From positions 35,761,475 to 35,825,474 of the forward strand of contig OY829545.1 in NCBI GenBank assembly GCA_963691705.1: a DNA stretch of 64,000 nucleotides, written 5' to 3'. The notes under the pieces were generated by a model. That model saw only the letters and a program-made list of their open reading frames with translations. It ran no database searches and had not been told where the DNA came from. Of this stretch, positions 30,901 to 40,810 are shown piece after piece; position 1 is the first letter of the stretch, and every line of letters begins with the position of its first letter. The position numbers were made by a program, and so were the translations under genes. This DNA comes from Viola odorata. Taxonomy: Eukaryota > Streptophyta > Magnoliopsida > Malpighiales > Violaceae.

Positions 30901-32802
30901 CTCGCCCTCTGCATGCTTGCTGTTTTCATGCGAATGTTTGAGGCTCACACTCTCGGTGTTTCCCTCTTTATGTTTCACACTCAAACCTTCTTTTTCTCTC
31001 GCAAGCTGTTTTGCAATTTCATATTCAGCATGTGACTTAGCAAGCCATTGCTGATCCTCAAACACTTCAGCTTGTGTTAACGGTGCCAAGGTGAACTTCT
31101 GGCCATCCTTAACCAATTTGTAGAGGTTTCTCTTTCCATCATGATTCGCTTCTCGATCAAACTGCCATGGTCGTCCAAGAAGGATATGGCTTGCTTGCAT
31201 CGGCACAACATCACAGAGAACCTCATCTTGGTATTTGCCGATATGAAACTTAACAAGTGCCTGTTTGGTCACCTTAATACCATTATCGTCCGTCATCCAG
31301 TGTAGACGATACGGTTTCGGATGCTTTACCGTCGGCAATTCCAGCTTACGCACCATCAGCGCACTGGCACAGTTTGTGCAGCTTCCGTTATCAATAATAA
31401 TGGAGCAACCCTTGTTATCAATTACACCTCGGGTATGGAACAGATTGGTGCGTTGCTCCTCATCACACACTTCTTCGGTGGATTGTACGTTCAGGTTCCG
31501 TCGGATTACAAGCAACCAAACCTGCTCACCTCTCTGACAGTCATCATCCAAATCGGCCTGACCATCTTCCTCAGGGTCCGATTCCTCCTGCTCATCATCC
31601 GATTCTTCCTCTCCATTCGGCCTGATGATGAAAACCCTCTTATTCGGACACTCCGATTTCTTGTGTCCTCGGTCGTTGCATTTGAAGCAAACAATTTCTC
31701 TAGTGGCTGGCCGATCTACAGGTGGAGTGTAAGGTTTGGTAATAGCCGTTTTGGAAGGGATAACGGCACTGGCGGGGGTCTTTGGAACGGTAGGAGCCGT
31801 TCTGTCTTCCTTATTCCAAGACGGCTTCTTCCAAGGTGTCGACCCAGTAGACTTAGAAAAACTCTTAGCTTTTCGATGCTTCTCAATCTTTTGTGCCATG
31901 TGAAGCATCTCCTCAAGAGTATTGTATTGCGTCAGCTCCAGGGCGTCGGCAATCTCTGCATTCAAACCCGCAATAAACCGAGCCATTGTTACCTCAGGTT
32001 CCTCAGTAATCTTTGCTTGAGCTAAAGCAATCTCCATCTCATTAAAGTAGGCACCAACTCCTTTGCTGCCTTGCTTCAAGGTTTGAAGCCGTTGATGAAG
32101 CTCACGGTGAAAGTGGGCAGGGACAAATCGTTGCCTCATCGCCTGTTTCATCTCACCCCAGTCAGTAATCGGACTAGCATAAACGGCGGCTCTCTTCAGG
32201 TTGAGCTGCTCCCACCAATGACTAGCATACCCACTGAATTCTACTGCTGCTAACTGAACCTTCTTACCCTCCGAATAATTGTGGCATAGGAAAATAGCAT
32301 CGACTTTCCGTTCCCAAGTCAGGAAAGCATCAGGGTCGTCAGTACCCTCAAACGGAGGTATTTTCATTTTGATGCTGTTGAGATTAGCATCCAATCGGTC
32401 CTCATCCCGATCTCTTCTACCACCCCGATCATCCCTTCTCTCCCTTCTCGGTCCGTCCCGAGCATATATCCATCCTTCTCCCCCGTCAGGTTCTCCTTCC
32501 AGATCAGGCTGTGGGACTTGTGGCCCACGTCTAGCAATTCGCCTGGGAGGAACTCGGGCAAGTTCACGCTGCCGATTCACATTTCGTGGTCGACGAGCGA
32601 CGTCATCCTCTTCGGACAGTTCGGTCATATGCCCGTCATGTAGATCTTCCGCTGCTCTATTGACCGGGTTTATGGTGGCTAACGCTTCCACCCGAGCCAT
32701 TCTGGCATCGGTAGTTAATTGCCGTTCAGTCATGGTTCGGAGCTGTTCCGTTATGTTAGCCAACATGGCCGACAGATCGGGCTGTACTCCTTCCTGAGCC
32801 AT
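27727..32802 (-). CDS. gag-pol: element C Gag-Pol polyprotein, 1691 aa, uninterrupted
   Basis: Order of domains: N-terminal coiled coil (1-45), basic Arg-rich stretch (70-135), capsid (about 145-310), CCHC knuckle (C372-C375-H380-C385), protease with IIDNGS (active Asp 471), and a His-rich linker with HSHENSKHAEGEC repeats (about 622-658). Then RT (about 790-980, YFDD at 914-917), RNase H ([17 protein letters not shown]), integrase HHCC and DDE (SMDFVVGLP, IVSDRDTKF, HPQTDGQTEVVNRT), and a CRM-type tail with TFNVSDL, DSRANPSEGGGND and GPMTRARAQ. The tail crosses the polypurine tract and ends in the 3' LTR. All catalytic motifs look intact. It is translated as one frame, so Gag and Pol are presumably separated by the protease. 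It is the plausible helper for A and E. Confidence 0.93.
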   Translation of the reverse strand: MAQEGVQPDLSAMLANITEQLRTMTERQLTTDARMARVEALATINPVNRAAEDLHDGHMTELSEEDDVARRPRNVNRQRELARVPPRRIARRGPQVPQPDLEGEPDGGEGWIYARDGPRRERRDDRGGRRDRDEDRLDANLNSIKMKIPPFEGTDDPDAFLTWERKVDAIFLCHNYSEGKKVQLAAVEFSGYASHWWEQLNLKRAAVYASPITDWGEMKQAMRQRFVPAHFHRELHQRLQTLKQGSKGVGAYFNEMEIALAQAKITEEPEVTMARFIAGLNAEIADALELTQYNTLEEMLHMAQKIEKHRKAKSFSKSTGSTPWKKPSWNKEDRTAPTVPKTPASAVIPSKTAITKPYTPPVDRPATREIVCFKCNDRGHKKSECPNKRVFIIRPNGEEESDDEQEESDPEEDGQADLDDDCQRGEQVWLLVIRRNLNVQSTEEVCDEEQRTNLFHTRGVIDNKGCSIIIDNGSCTNCASALMVRKLELPTVKHPKPYRLHWMTDDNGIKVTKQALVKFHIGKYQDEVLCDVVPMQASHILLGRPWQFDREANHDGKRNLYKLVKDGQKFTLAPLTQAEVFEDQQWLAKSHAEYEIAKQLAREKEGLSVKHKEGNTESVSLKHSHENSKHAEGECKHSHENSKHAEGECKHSHERSKRAESDIERKGEVNKIKLSVYAKGSDVRRALISHNNCFDASRPLLLIRFRSYCLTSTGTERPHTVPIRISSLLQEFDDVLPEEMPPGLPPLRGIEHQIDFVPGSAIPHRPAYRSNPEETKELQRQVDDLLARGYARESLSPCAVPVILVPKQDGSWRMCVDCRAVNKITVKYRHPIPRLDDMLDELSGSRVFSKIDLMSGYHQIRMKEGDEWKTAFKTKYGLYEWMVMPFGLTNAPSTFMRLMNHVLRHLIGKFVVVYFDDILIYSKTFDEHVFHLREVFLTLREQTLYAKPSKCSFAMEQVGFLGFIVSADGVKVDEEKIRAIREWPTPKAVTDVRSFHGLASFYRRFVKDFSTIVVPLNDLTKKNVTFRWEQQQEEAFDTLKERLCAAPVLALPDFNKAFEIECDASGLGIGAVLMQEKRPIAFFSEKLKDAQLRYPTYDKEFYALVLALETWQHYLMPREFIIHTDHLSLKYLKGQGKLNRRHVVWMEFIEAFPYHIQYKQGKENVVADALSRRYALITSLNAKLLGFSHIIELYAADSDFGDIYMHGVSISGSKFFKQEGYLFKGKQLCIPHCSLRELLVHEAHSGGLMGHFGVTKTLDVLHDHFYWPYMKRDVVRIIARCLTCRRAKSKSAGHGEYMPLPVPSHPWTDLSMDFVVGLPWSKNGKDSVFVVVDRFSKMSHFIACSTTCDATQIADLFFREVVRLHGVPLTIVSDRDTKFLSHFWRVLWKKLGTKLLYSTSYHPQTDGQTEVVNRTLGSLLRTLVRKHVSTWVDHLPFIEFAYNRAVHSTTHYSPFELVYGFNPRTVLDLTPLPLSDVVSLDGAQKADFVKQLHASAKQNIERMNEKLMQKRNDGRRLVTFQVGDWVWLHMRKERFPDQRRGKLSPRGDRPFQIVEKINNNAYKLALPSEYGAVSSTFNVSDLVLFDTDDEYGLAADTDSDSRANPSEGGGNDANPRIQVPLPPAGPMTRARAQKLQDRLSSLIHKELECEMTSERAALREKTPRVVNLLTFTLTDVESARNGMEPFRPIGA

Positions 32803-33754
32803 CTATAAGTTTTCCTGAAATTCACAACACAAAAGAAAACGTAAAATTGCACTAACCTAGTGCTCCCTCACGTGTTTACTCTCGTGTTTAAACACTCTAA
32901 TAATCTCACAAAATTCCTCTCAAAATCCTGCAATGTTCAAGCGCCAGTGAGACTCAAGAATTCAAGAAAAGCTTCCAAGAAGACTCTCAAGGACAACTAG
33001 CTTCAAAACAATCGTTGATACTTGGGATTTGATTAATCGCAAGAGCAATCAATTAAACAAATAACAAGTGGAGTAGAAGACAAAATTAAGGAATCAAAGA
33101 AAGCTCTATTCGACTAGAAACAACTCAAATAAAGTTAATCTCCAATTCTTTTCTTTTTTTTTCTTTTTTTTTTTTGTATTTGACCTAATGCAACTTTCTC
33201 TTGATTCTTTTGAAGTTGCTGTTTTGTCTTTTCTTTCCTTTTTTTTTTTTTTTTTTTTTTTGACAGCAAAACACAATTTAGTGTTTTGATCAGAACTTTT
33301 TACTCTGAACTCCGAATCGATTGATTCTTTTTGATTTGGAAGCCCAACAAACACACCTTCCCTACGGGTTCCTATTCACTCAAAAGAAACTGCAGTAGCT
33401 ATATATATAAATTCAATTTCGACAACTGAAAATTGTGCAGGATTTGGCAGCAAACACAATTTAGTAAATCGACTATAGCTTTTGATTCCGGTATCCGAAT
33501 CGCTTGATTGTTTTTGATTAAGAAACCTAACAGGTGTAGCTTTCCAACGAGACCTTTCTCACCAAATTTGGACTTCAAGAGCTATGTATATAAATACAAA
33601 TTCGACTTGACAGACAAATTGCACATATACGAACCAAGCACAGCAAAGAAATCGGTTTTGAATGGAGTTGAAGAACACACCGATTCCAGCAATGAAACTG
33701 GAAACAAGATAAGATACTTACCAATCTTTGAACGCCTTAAGCTCCGCTACCAAC
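32803..33754 (-). other. element C leader and primer binding site
   Basis: No gene is seen. Minus strand begins TTGGTAGCGGAGC (plus 33741-33753) beside the 5' LTR. The leader has two poly(T) blocks (33142-33176, 33236-33260). It shares its LTR-proximal part with A and, less closely, with E. Confidence 0.8.
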
Positions 33755-34689
33755 TGATACGATCCTGGCTCCTTAGGATGCGTAGCACCAATTTTGATCT
33801 TTGTTCAAAGACGGATTTCCTGCGGAAATAAATAACTCAAGAAGTACGAGCTTAGACCACTTAGCTAACCTGTGCTAAGAGCCCTAATCGATTTCAAGTC
33901 AAGGATCTTGAATCGGATTCTTAGGACTAGACTCAACGATGTGAGAATCACACTAAGAGAAACGACATAATAATGCAATTCCAAGATTTACTTGTATACG
34001 ACTCAAGTATTGCGGACTTAAGAAGAACAAGGTTCAACCGACTTGAACAAGGGGCGGAGATTGAAGAGAATATCTCAATTTATCAAATAACAGCCAAGTT
34101 TCTAAGGAGGCCAAGCGGCTCCTTATATAGGTTACAAGCAAACCCTAATTCCATAAAAGGAATAATAAATAAAGTAAAACACTTAACTAATTAATTAAAG
34201 TGTCTATTTAATTAATTAAGCTAAAATAAATAGAAAGGCGCAGCCTTGCTTAAAGTAGTCAACGCGCGTCAACTCCAGGCTAGGCGAAACGGGCAGGAGC
34301 CGTTCTCAACACAAGGGCCAGGCGGGAACGCGGAACGGGAACAGCAATCGGCATGCGCGACAGATGATAGAATCGGCAACGGCTAAATGAAACAGGCAAG
34401 TGCCGTTTTGACCCAAACGGCCGAGTGCCGTTTTGAGCGAAACGGTCAAGTGCCGATTGGGCGAAACGGTTCCATGCCGTTTCTAGCAGACTCAACATCG
34501 GTCAAGGTGAAGGTGAGAAGATTCACCACTCTAGGTGTCTTCTCTCGAAGAGCGGCTCTCTCACTTGTCATCTCACATTCCAGCTCCTTGTGAATGAGTG
34601 ACGACAAACGGTCTTGAAGCTTTTGAGCTCTGGCTCGAGTCATTGGACCAGCTGGCGGTAAAGGCACCTGGATGCGTGGATTCGCATCA
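33755..34689 (-). repeat. element C 5' LTR
   Basis: Full 935-bp copy of the LTR at 27036-27970. The promoter hairpin is at 34104-34124 and the palindrome array is at about 34279-34494. Confidence 0.95.
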
Positions 34690-34694
34690 AGCGG

Positions 34695-35415
34695 GCTCGT
34701 CCAACTGCCTTTGAGCTCGAAAGTCATACTCACGATGCGGCCTGGGAGATCGGCTGCGAATCCTTGGCGTTCGAGTCCGGTGCCTTCTGCTACTTGATCT
34801 TTCGCTGTGCCTGGGAGATGGGTCCCTGAACATCTCCTCTCGCCTGTTGTCCCAATGATCTCTATACTCACCATCCCATCGTTCCCCTTCAAGAACAGGA
34901 GCTCCCCTCCTATGCTGGTCAGACGGTTGAATGTGTCTAGGCTCGAGTTGCATGACTCTGATAGGGGCTGATGTCAAAGGTAGGGATAGCGTAAAACCTC
35001 TAGACTGTCGGGGTGACAGCGGTCGATCAGCAATGATGGATGGAGTAAAGATTACGTGAGAAGGCACGCTGGATCCTGAAACATGAGGCGTAAATCCTAC
35101 AGCCAGCTCTGTCAACTGATCTATCTGGGCTCGAAGAGCCGATATTGAGTCCGCAAGAGGATTGCCTGCACTGTCTACTACAAGTGTCCTCGAATGGAGA
35201 AGAGAGTGACTAGGTCCTGGCATCTGAGATGGAGGAGTAAATGCTTGGGATGCCAATGTTCTCGCCATTTGCTCAGAAGAGGGATCCGACATGCCTGGTG
35301 TGATTTCTTGCACCGTGGTGTCGATATCAGTGGTGGAAAAAGGGAAGAGTCGCCTTCGAGTAGAAAACGGAAGGCTAGAAGACTGGGACAGTGCGGGATC
35401 TAAGCCGGACTCCAT
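34695..35415 (-). pseudogene. gag: element D gag, 5' part
   Basis: The start MESGLDPALSQSSSLPF is followed by a disordered Ser/Pro/Arg-rich N-terminus (RTRTPRIRSRSPRPHREYD). An alpha-helical segment (ADSISALRAQIDQLTEL) lies near residue 95. The frame continues at 27030 once C and one AGCGG copy are removed. It is one open frame on this side. Confidence 0.8.
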
Positions 35416-35480
35416 AATCCTCTGAATTTTTAAGGGAGCAAAGCTTGGCTATTAAGGATGCTCACTTGATAGAACCAAGA

Positions 35481-35498
35481 CTCTCAATGAAAGCACCA
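35481..35498 (-). promoter_or_regulatory. element D primer binding site
   Basis: Minus strand reads TGGTGCTTTCATTGAGAG, four bases from the LTR end. This motif is familiar from plant Tat elements. I do not assign the tRNA. Confidence 0.65.
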
Positions 35499-35501
35499 AT
35501 T

Positions 35502-35794
35502 TGATAAGATTCGATCTGCTTGCTGTAGGATTGTAGAGATTATGAGCCTTGAGGTCGACTGTTCACAATGTCCGAGGTACCTGCACAGCGCTGGAGGGGG
35601 TCTCCGGCGTAAACACTCCAATGCTTAAGTCAGTAGTGATTGTGTGATAACGCGCGATGTGTGGGACCCCCTCGCTGATGTCGACCATCCCAGGCCCGAT
35701 AGCCCGGAGGCTACTATGGCGGTAGCAGCAACTTTTTTCTTCCTCCGCGGGATATAAGACGAGAATGCCCTTGTTGTTAGGGATATTGTTATCA
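35502..35794 (-). repeat. element D 5' LTR (293 bp)
   Basis: It begins TGATAAGATTCG and ends GGATATTGTTATCA on the plus strand, with TGATAA/TTATCA ends. Its outer side joins an open exon of the PMD gene directly. The first flanking bases are CCCAC. Confidence 0.85.
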
Positions 35795-38656
35795 CCCACG
35801 AACAATAGAGGATCTACATGCAGCAAGTTCTTCAGAACTGATAAGTGGACCCGGGCAAATCGATTTGGTAGGCATCGACTTTTGAGCAAAGCTAGAATGA
35901 TGAGCAGAGGAAGCAACAACACTTGTAAGTCTAGTAGTTGGAGACTCCCTTGTCCTCAACGACTCTACCTCTTCTTCTTCATCTGCATGAATGATGCCTC
36001 CATCTATGCCACTGGGGAAGTCGAGGTCATTCAGATCATTCACGGAAACATTGATGTTGTCTTCATCAAAACTATTCAACGCTTCAATCATGTCTTGCTC
36101 GACATCTGAGTCATGGAGAGAAGTAAGGTTAAAAGCATCGCTTGTAACTATACAAGTTTTAGGTGATGATGGGAGAAAATGAACATAAGTATCATAAGAA
36201 AAACTAAAATAAATGGAGGATAAATTGGTGGATACCTTTGTTCCCGACTTCAAGGGGTGTCCCACCATCTTCAGCAAGTCCATGGTCTCTTTGAGAGGCA
36301 CTCTTCTTGGACAACACTATCTTTGAAGGTTTCTCAAGTGTAGCTCCAACATTCTTCCGGCGCTTCTTCCTCACAAGGTCATCCTATGAAAAGACGAATG
36401 AGATCGTCAATGAAGAGTTTAAAATAAAAAAATAAAAAAAAGGTAATGATAAAAATGATGATGATAACATACCTGGTCATCCTTATCTTCATCATCGTTG
36501 CACATGACCTCCTGTCTGCGAGGCTTGCGAGCATCATATTTTGTCTTCTTCCATCCTGGAACATCACCAAGAGAGGGTGCGACAATCACACTAGCAAGAG
36601 GTCTTTTCAAAGGAGCACGCCTTGTCACCTCAGACGTGTCATTTCTTAAAACTTCTGACCTAAACCCTTCTCTTCCCTGACGGTCTCTTCCTGAGTCTCT
36701 TGATTTGGAACTATCATCCTTCGAGGGGTCTTTTAAAGGAGTCTTTCCCTTGGATCCACTACCGCTCTTAGACAATCTTTCACCCAAGGGGAGGAGTTCG
36801 TAGTTGGGACCTTCGTTGGACTGCAACAATATGGTAGAGATGCTATTTAAAACAACAGCCGACCCTCCAACCCACCATGATACGTAAGTGTCAAAACACT
36901 CGAGCTGAATGTTAGGGCTAGGTGGTGGAACAATGAAGGACACGCCACTACATGTCTGTGTCAGGGACAACCAGTAAGAAAGGTGAGCGTGAGAGCTAAG
37001 TTTGTCTTCATGCAAAGCTATGGATACCGGAAGGCTTTGTCTATGCCCTTATTGTCTTGCGAAACGATGGGGGTAATACCACTCCAAGATCTGAAAGGAC
37101 CCATTGGAACGAGAAAGTCTTCTTGGACGAATGCTCACCATAAATTCGAGCATTTCGGTCGAAAGTGTCCCGTCATATTTATACATGCCAGGAGGTGAAG
37201 CAAGATGGATAGGATTCCAACAAAAGTTAGTGCCATCTCGGATAAGTTCTCTCCCATCGACGAACCCTGCTTCCCACGGAAATGAGCATTTGCTGAACCT
37301 CTATATCTACGGATGATGGGTCTCCCACATCTGTCATCAACTTGTGAGTATATACCTTGCGTGAAATAGGTAGTTGCCCAAGCATAAAGAAAATGACCCG
37401 GGAAGGAATTAGGGATCAAACCAAGCTCTCCTTTGTCATTCACATTAGAAGTCTGACTCAATCCTCGGTAAATCGTAGCAAGTATGGGAGGGACCATGCT
37501 ATAGGTAACACCGTGGGCCATCCTAGAGGCAATCATAAATGTCGTTGGTCAGATATTACCCTCGCTGCTGGGAAAGATAAAACGACATAGCCAGAGAGAT
37601 AGATATGCTGCAATCTCTACCGAAACCCCTTTAGATGAGGAAATGTCCAAAGCTTCCAAAGTATCCCGCGGAAGATCCCCGTGAGTGTCGTCTGGAATAG
37701 GGAATTTGTAAGGTCTCCTAAGAACAACCTTTTTGACATATCTCCCATCCTTGATCACTGGTCTCTGTCGCAATAATTTCTTGTAATCACTAGACATCTG
37801 AGGGTTGCCAACAAAGGATCGGCTACTCTTCTTAAGCCAGAATGAAATCCAGTCTGCGTAGGAAATACGATCCACACTCCTATTTTCTGCTAGGATCTTG
37901 AAGGCCTTGAACAAGTATGTGCAACACCGAGAGACATTGCTATTGTCAGACAATTCGAGAAGAGTAGGAATTGTTTCTTCATAATAGGCTCCAAGGATAG
38001 GAAGCCCAGTAATCTCTCTCATGTCCCACAGTGATATGTCGACCTCTCCCCATCTGGCCCCAACCACCAACTGCTTGTGAGAGTTCATGAAGTCCTTTGG
38101 TCCGAAGACGCCTCTGAGTCCGAAGTGACCACTCCCAAAAGCCGTGAAGATAAGATATCTCCCCTCGAGCAACAAGTGACGATCCTCATCTACAACGCTT
38201 CGCCTTGATCCTCTCGGCAATCTCTGGATGCGGGGTATAGTCTTCAGCGCCACAAAAGGAAGGAATAGGCAAGGTGGGACGAGATCCTGAACTTTCTACA
38301 TCAATTAGGTGGGATGCAGTCCTTGAAAAAGACTGATCCAGACCCTCGATGAGGTTCAAGTCGGTGTTGGTAGGGCAGGATCCTGGAGCCTTTACATCAA
38401 TTAGGTGGGATACAGTGTTTAAAAAGCACTGATCCAAACCCTCGATGGAGCTTATATTAGGATCCTCAGTTGATCGACTCACTATGGCGAGCTTCAACAC
38501 TCCTTTCCCTCTGGATTGCGAACGATGCTTCACTTCGATTTCCGGGAAATAAAGAAATCGTCCTCTTTGCCCTTGACCTGAACTTTCGCCAATCCAGTCC
38601 ATATCAAGAGGTTGCAGCGAAGTGACACCAGCGGATCGTGATGAAGACGAAGTCAT
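35795..38656 (-). pseudogene. plant mobile domain (PMD) gene, decayed and truncated by element D
   Basis: Start MTSSSSRSAGV at 38656. The PMD core is read at about 37020-38190 (ARWGEVDISLWDMREITGLP, SYADWISFWL, PTTFMIASRMAHGV, FPGHFLYAWATTYF, WYYPHRFARQ). PMD proteins are related to MAIN/MAIL regulators and to TE-encoded proteins. Breaks: a frameshift near 38190-38250, a TGA at 37549-37551, a frameshift near 37190, and a TAA near 37058. A basic Ser/Lys-rich region follows. Two introns are clear: donor at 36472, acceptor at 36384; donor at 36235, acceptor at 36148. The last exon (Asp/Glu-rich) runs open into the D LTR at 35795, so D inserted in it. The gene may itself be TE-borne. Confidence 0.7.
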
Positions 38657-39436
38657 CTGTTTCAAAGAAAAAGATATAGCATGGCGATGGTAATCATACC
38701 TGGTACGTGTGAAGATTAAATAACTACGGCAAGTGAAGATCAAATTCGGGAATAATTACAAGTTCGACGAGTTCTATAAAATAAAAGGTAAATTTTGGTT
38801 CAAAATCTTCTAGGAGCGGCAATCATGTAAAAAAAAAAAATCAAAAGAAAGAAAATCAAACCTGGATGCTTTTCTATCCGGCCCAAAATTGCAATAAAAA
38901 AAATTTTGCACGATCGCTTGTGGTGTCCTGCGCAAAGAAAGAAAAAGAAATAAGGAAAAAAAAAGAAAAAAGAAAGAAAAAAAGAAAGAAAGAAGGCATA
39001 CAAGAGTTTGAGTCAGGAAAAGGAAAAAGGGACAACGGATGTTACTTGTGCAAAGGAAAAAGAAAAAAGAAAAAAAAAAGAAAAAAAAAGAAAGAAAGAG
39101 CATGGCCCGAATCCAGTTCAGCCCATCAGTTATAGCCTGCCACTGTCCAGGAAAATCAAAGAAAAAAACAAACAAACCTGGATATTTTTTTTTTTGCCCA
39201 GTCTAAAATTGCAAGAAAAATAATACTGGCTAGCTTTTGTTGGCGTTCCTACAGCAAGGAAAAAAGAAAATTACATGCAGAAACATGAAAAAAAACAGAG
39301 GCATGCATATATATATATAAAGGCAGCAAAGTAGTAAAGCATTAAAAAAATAAAAAAATAAAAAATAAAAAGAAGCTTTGGACGTTTGCATATATATATA
39401 GGCAGCAACATATATGTGTACATATATATAGGCAGT

Positions 39437-39500
<64 letters not shown>

Positions 39501-40231
39501 CATGTGTAAACGTTGTACAACATGTAAGAAAAAAGAAGGGGCAGGAAAGCCATACATGCACAGAAACAGAAAGAAAGTGAAAACAAAAAGAAGGAAAAGA
39601 AAATTACCCTTTTTCTTTTGTTGAGGCAGCAGCAGGGAAGAGAGGCGGAGAATGGTGCTTGGAGACTAATGGGGTTTATTTATATACACAATGAAGGAAA
39701 AATAGGATTTTAATTATGGTAGTTTACCATAAGGATTTCCTGCATTAGAAATCAGCCTGCAATTTTAGGAAATTATGGCAATTTCCATAAGTTGGCTTCT
39801 TTCTTTCCTTGGATCTGCTGAATCAAAATAATTAATTATTTGGCTTGTTCCATTTAATTAATTGAAGGCTCAATCATAGGATTGATTTATGGTAGTAATT
39901 AATTCATTGGCTTGTTCCATTTAATTAATTACTTCATATGTCGATCTTGAAGAAAAAAAAGGAAGAACAAAATTGATCCAAGGTCCCGTGATGTGCAAGA
40001 ACAAATATAAGACTGCGGATTCCTTTGCAGAATCAATTCTTTGTTGCAAGTTCCGAATAAAAATGTACCTTTGGTGGGAGATCACTGCGGAATTAAAATT
40101 GATCCTTGCCAATTTTGGATCTACATTCAAACATGATTTCAAGTTCAGTCCTCGACGCAAATTAAGTTCGCTCGAAAGGGAAGAAATTCAAGATTAATTT
40201 ACTTCAAGTAAAATAATCTTGAGGGGGCATT
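38657..40231. other. low-complexity intergenic DNA and remnant of a plus-strand retroelement
   Basis: The left part has purine-rich runs (GAAAA-type, 38930-39110) and a diverged tandem copy of about 100 bp (near 38845-38945 and 39155-39260, sharing AATCAAACCTGGAT-type sequence). From about 39960 to 40231 the sequence looks like the 3' internal end of an LTR element. It closes with the purine tract CTTGAGGGGGCA. I see no gene. Confidence 0.55.
39441..39497. repeat. (AT)n microsatellite
   Basis: An uninterrupted run of TA dinucleotides, 57 bp, flanked by shorter TATATA blocks with GGCAG spacers (39306-39440). Confidence 0.98.
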
Positions 40232-40810
40232 TGTACACATCAAAATTGCGGACCATCTTAAAATATGCGGTCCAATTTATAAAAAGCCACGAAGCCTATT
40301 CATTGAAATCTGTGAGTCCTATTTCAACAAATTCATACTCGGAGGGATCAAAATTCATCTCATATTTATTAAATAATTTGATTAAGTGTCAAATTAATTA
40401 ATAATGGTGGTTACACATTGGGCCAATGAGATGAGGACACGTGTCATCTTTCCCACTCAAAACTATCCCTATGAGCCTATAAATAGAGGCCTCATTAGAA
40501 GGTGAAGGACACATTATTTTGAGGAGAAGAAGTGCTGCAAAAATCAAGAGCTAAAGCATATCGTCTCCAAGGAAGAAAGAGAAGCCACAAGCTGATTCAA
40601 GGCCGGTTCCTTCTCAAATCAACCGCGGATTACAAGTTGATTCAAGGCCAATCCGTCAATCATCCAATTCAAGTTCAAATCCAGATCCAGAGTGAAGATT
40701 GATTCATTAATCAGAGGAATCAAGAGAAGAAGAACCACTTTTACTCTACATTCAACATTGTAATTTGACACGTATAATTTTTTCCTGTCACGGAGAAATT
40801 TGTGTGTACA
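40232..40810 (+). repeat. probable 3' LTR of a truncated plus-strand retroelement (H)
   Basis: It starts TGTACACATCAAAATTG right after a polypurine tract and ends TTTGTGTGTACA. A strong TATA box, CCTATAAATAGAGG, lies at 40477-40490, well placed for an LTR promoter. I find no second copy and the 5-bp flanks do not match, as expected for a lone 3' end. Confidence 0.55.

Larger units (their letters stand above)
27036..34689 (-). mobile_element. element C: full-length, coding-intact CRM-clade retrotransposon
   Basis: Two 935-bp LTRs differ at about six positions by eye. TSD AGCGG is exact at 27031-27035 and 34690-34694. It has the primer binding site, one uninterrupted 1691-codon gag-pol frame, and a polypurine tract. 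It lies in gag of D. The near-identical LTRs and open frame mark it as the youngest and possibly still mobile element of the window. Confidence 0.95.
164..35794 (-). mobile_element. element D: Tat-clade Ty3/gypsy LTR retrotransposon, nested and decayed
   Basis: On the minus strand the order is LTR (35502-35794), primer binding site, gag, protease, RT-RNaseH, integrase, then a long 3' region with plus-strand genes, then the other LTR (about 246-394). This layout, the NFHK-type Gag C-terminus (CKFHKVKGHSTDVC) and the second RNase H with an HVDGA start fit the plant Tat clade, which is known to carry additional antisense ORFs. Two insertions break it: B (7770-20261) and C (27036-34689). Without them D is about 15.5 kb. 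The coding frames have many stops and shifts, so D is dead. It lies inside an exon of the PMD gene on its right; the matching left flank is lost in the gap. Confidence 0.85.

Noticed and set aside
30308..32797. Plus-strand open frames opposite element C
   Set aside because: They mirror the codon pattern of the intact minus-strand gag-pol and have no domain of their own.
39230..39586. Open frames full of Tyr/Ile repeats across the (AT)n tract
   Set aside because: They are translations of the microsatellite, not genes.
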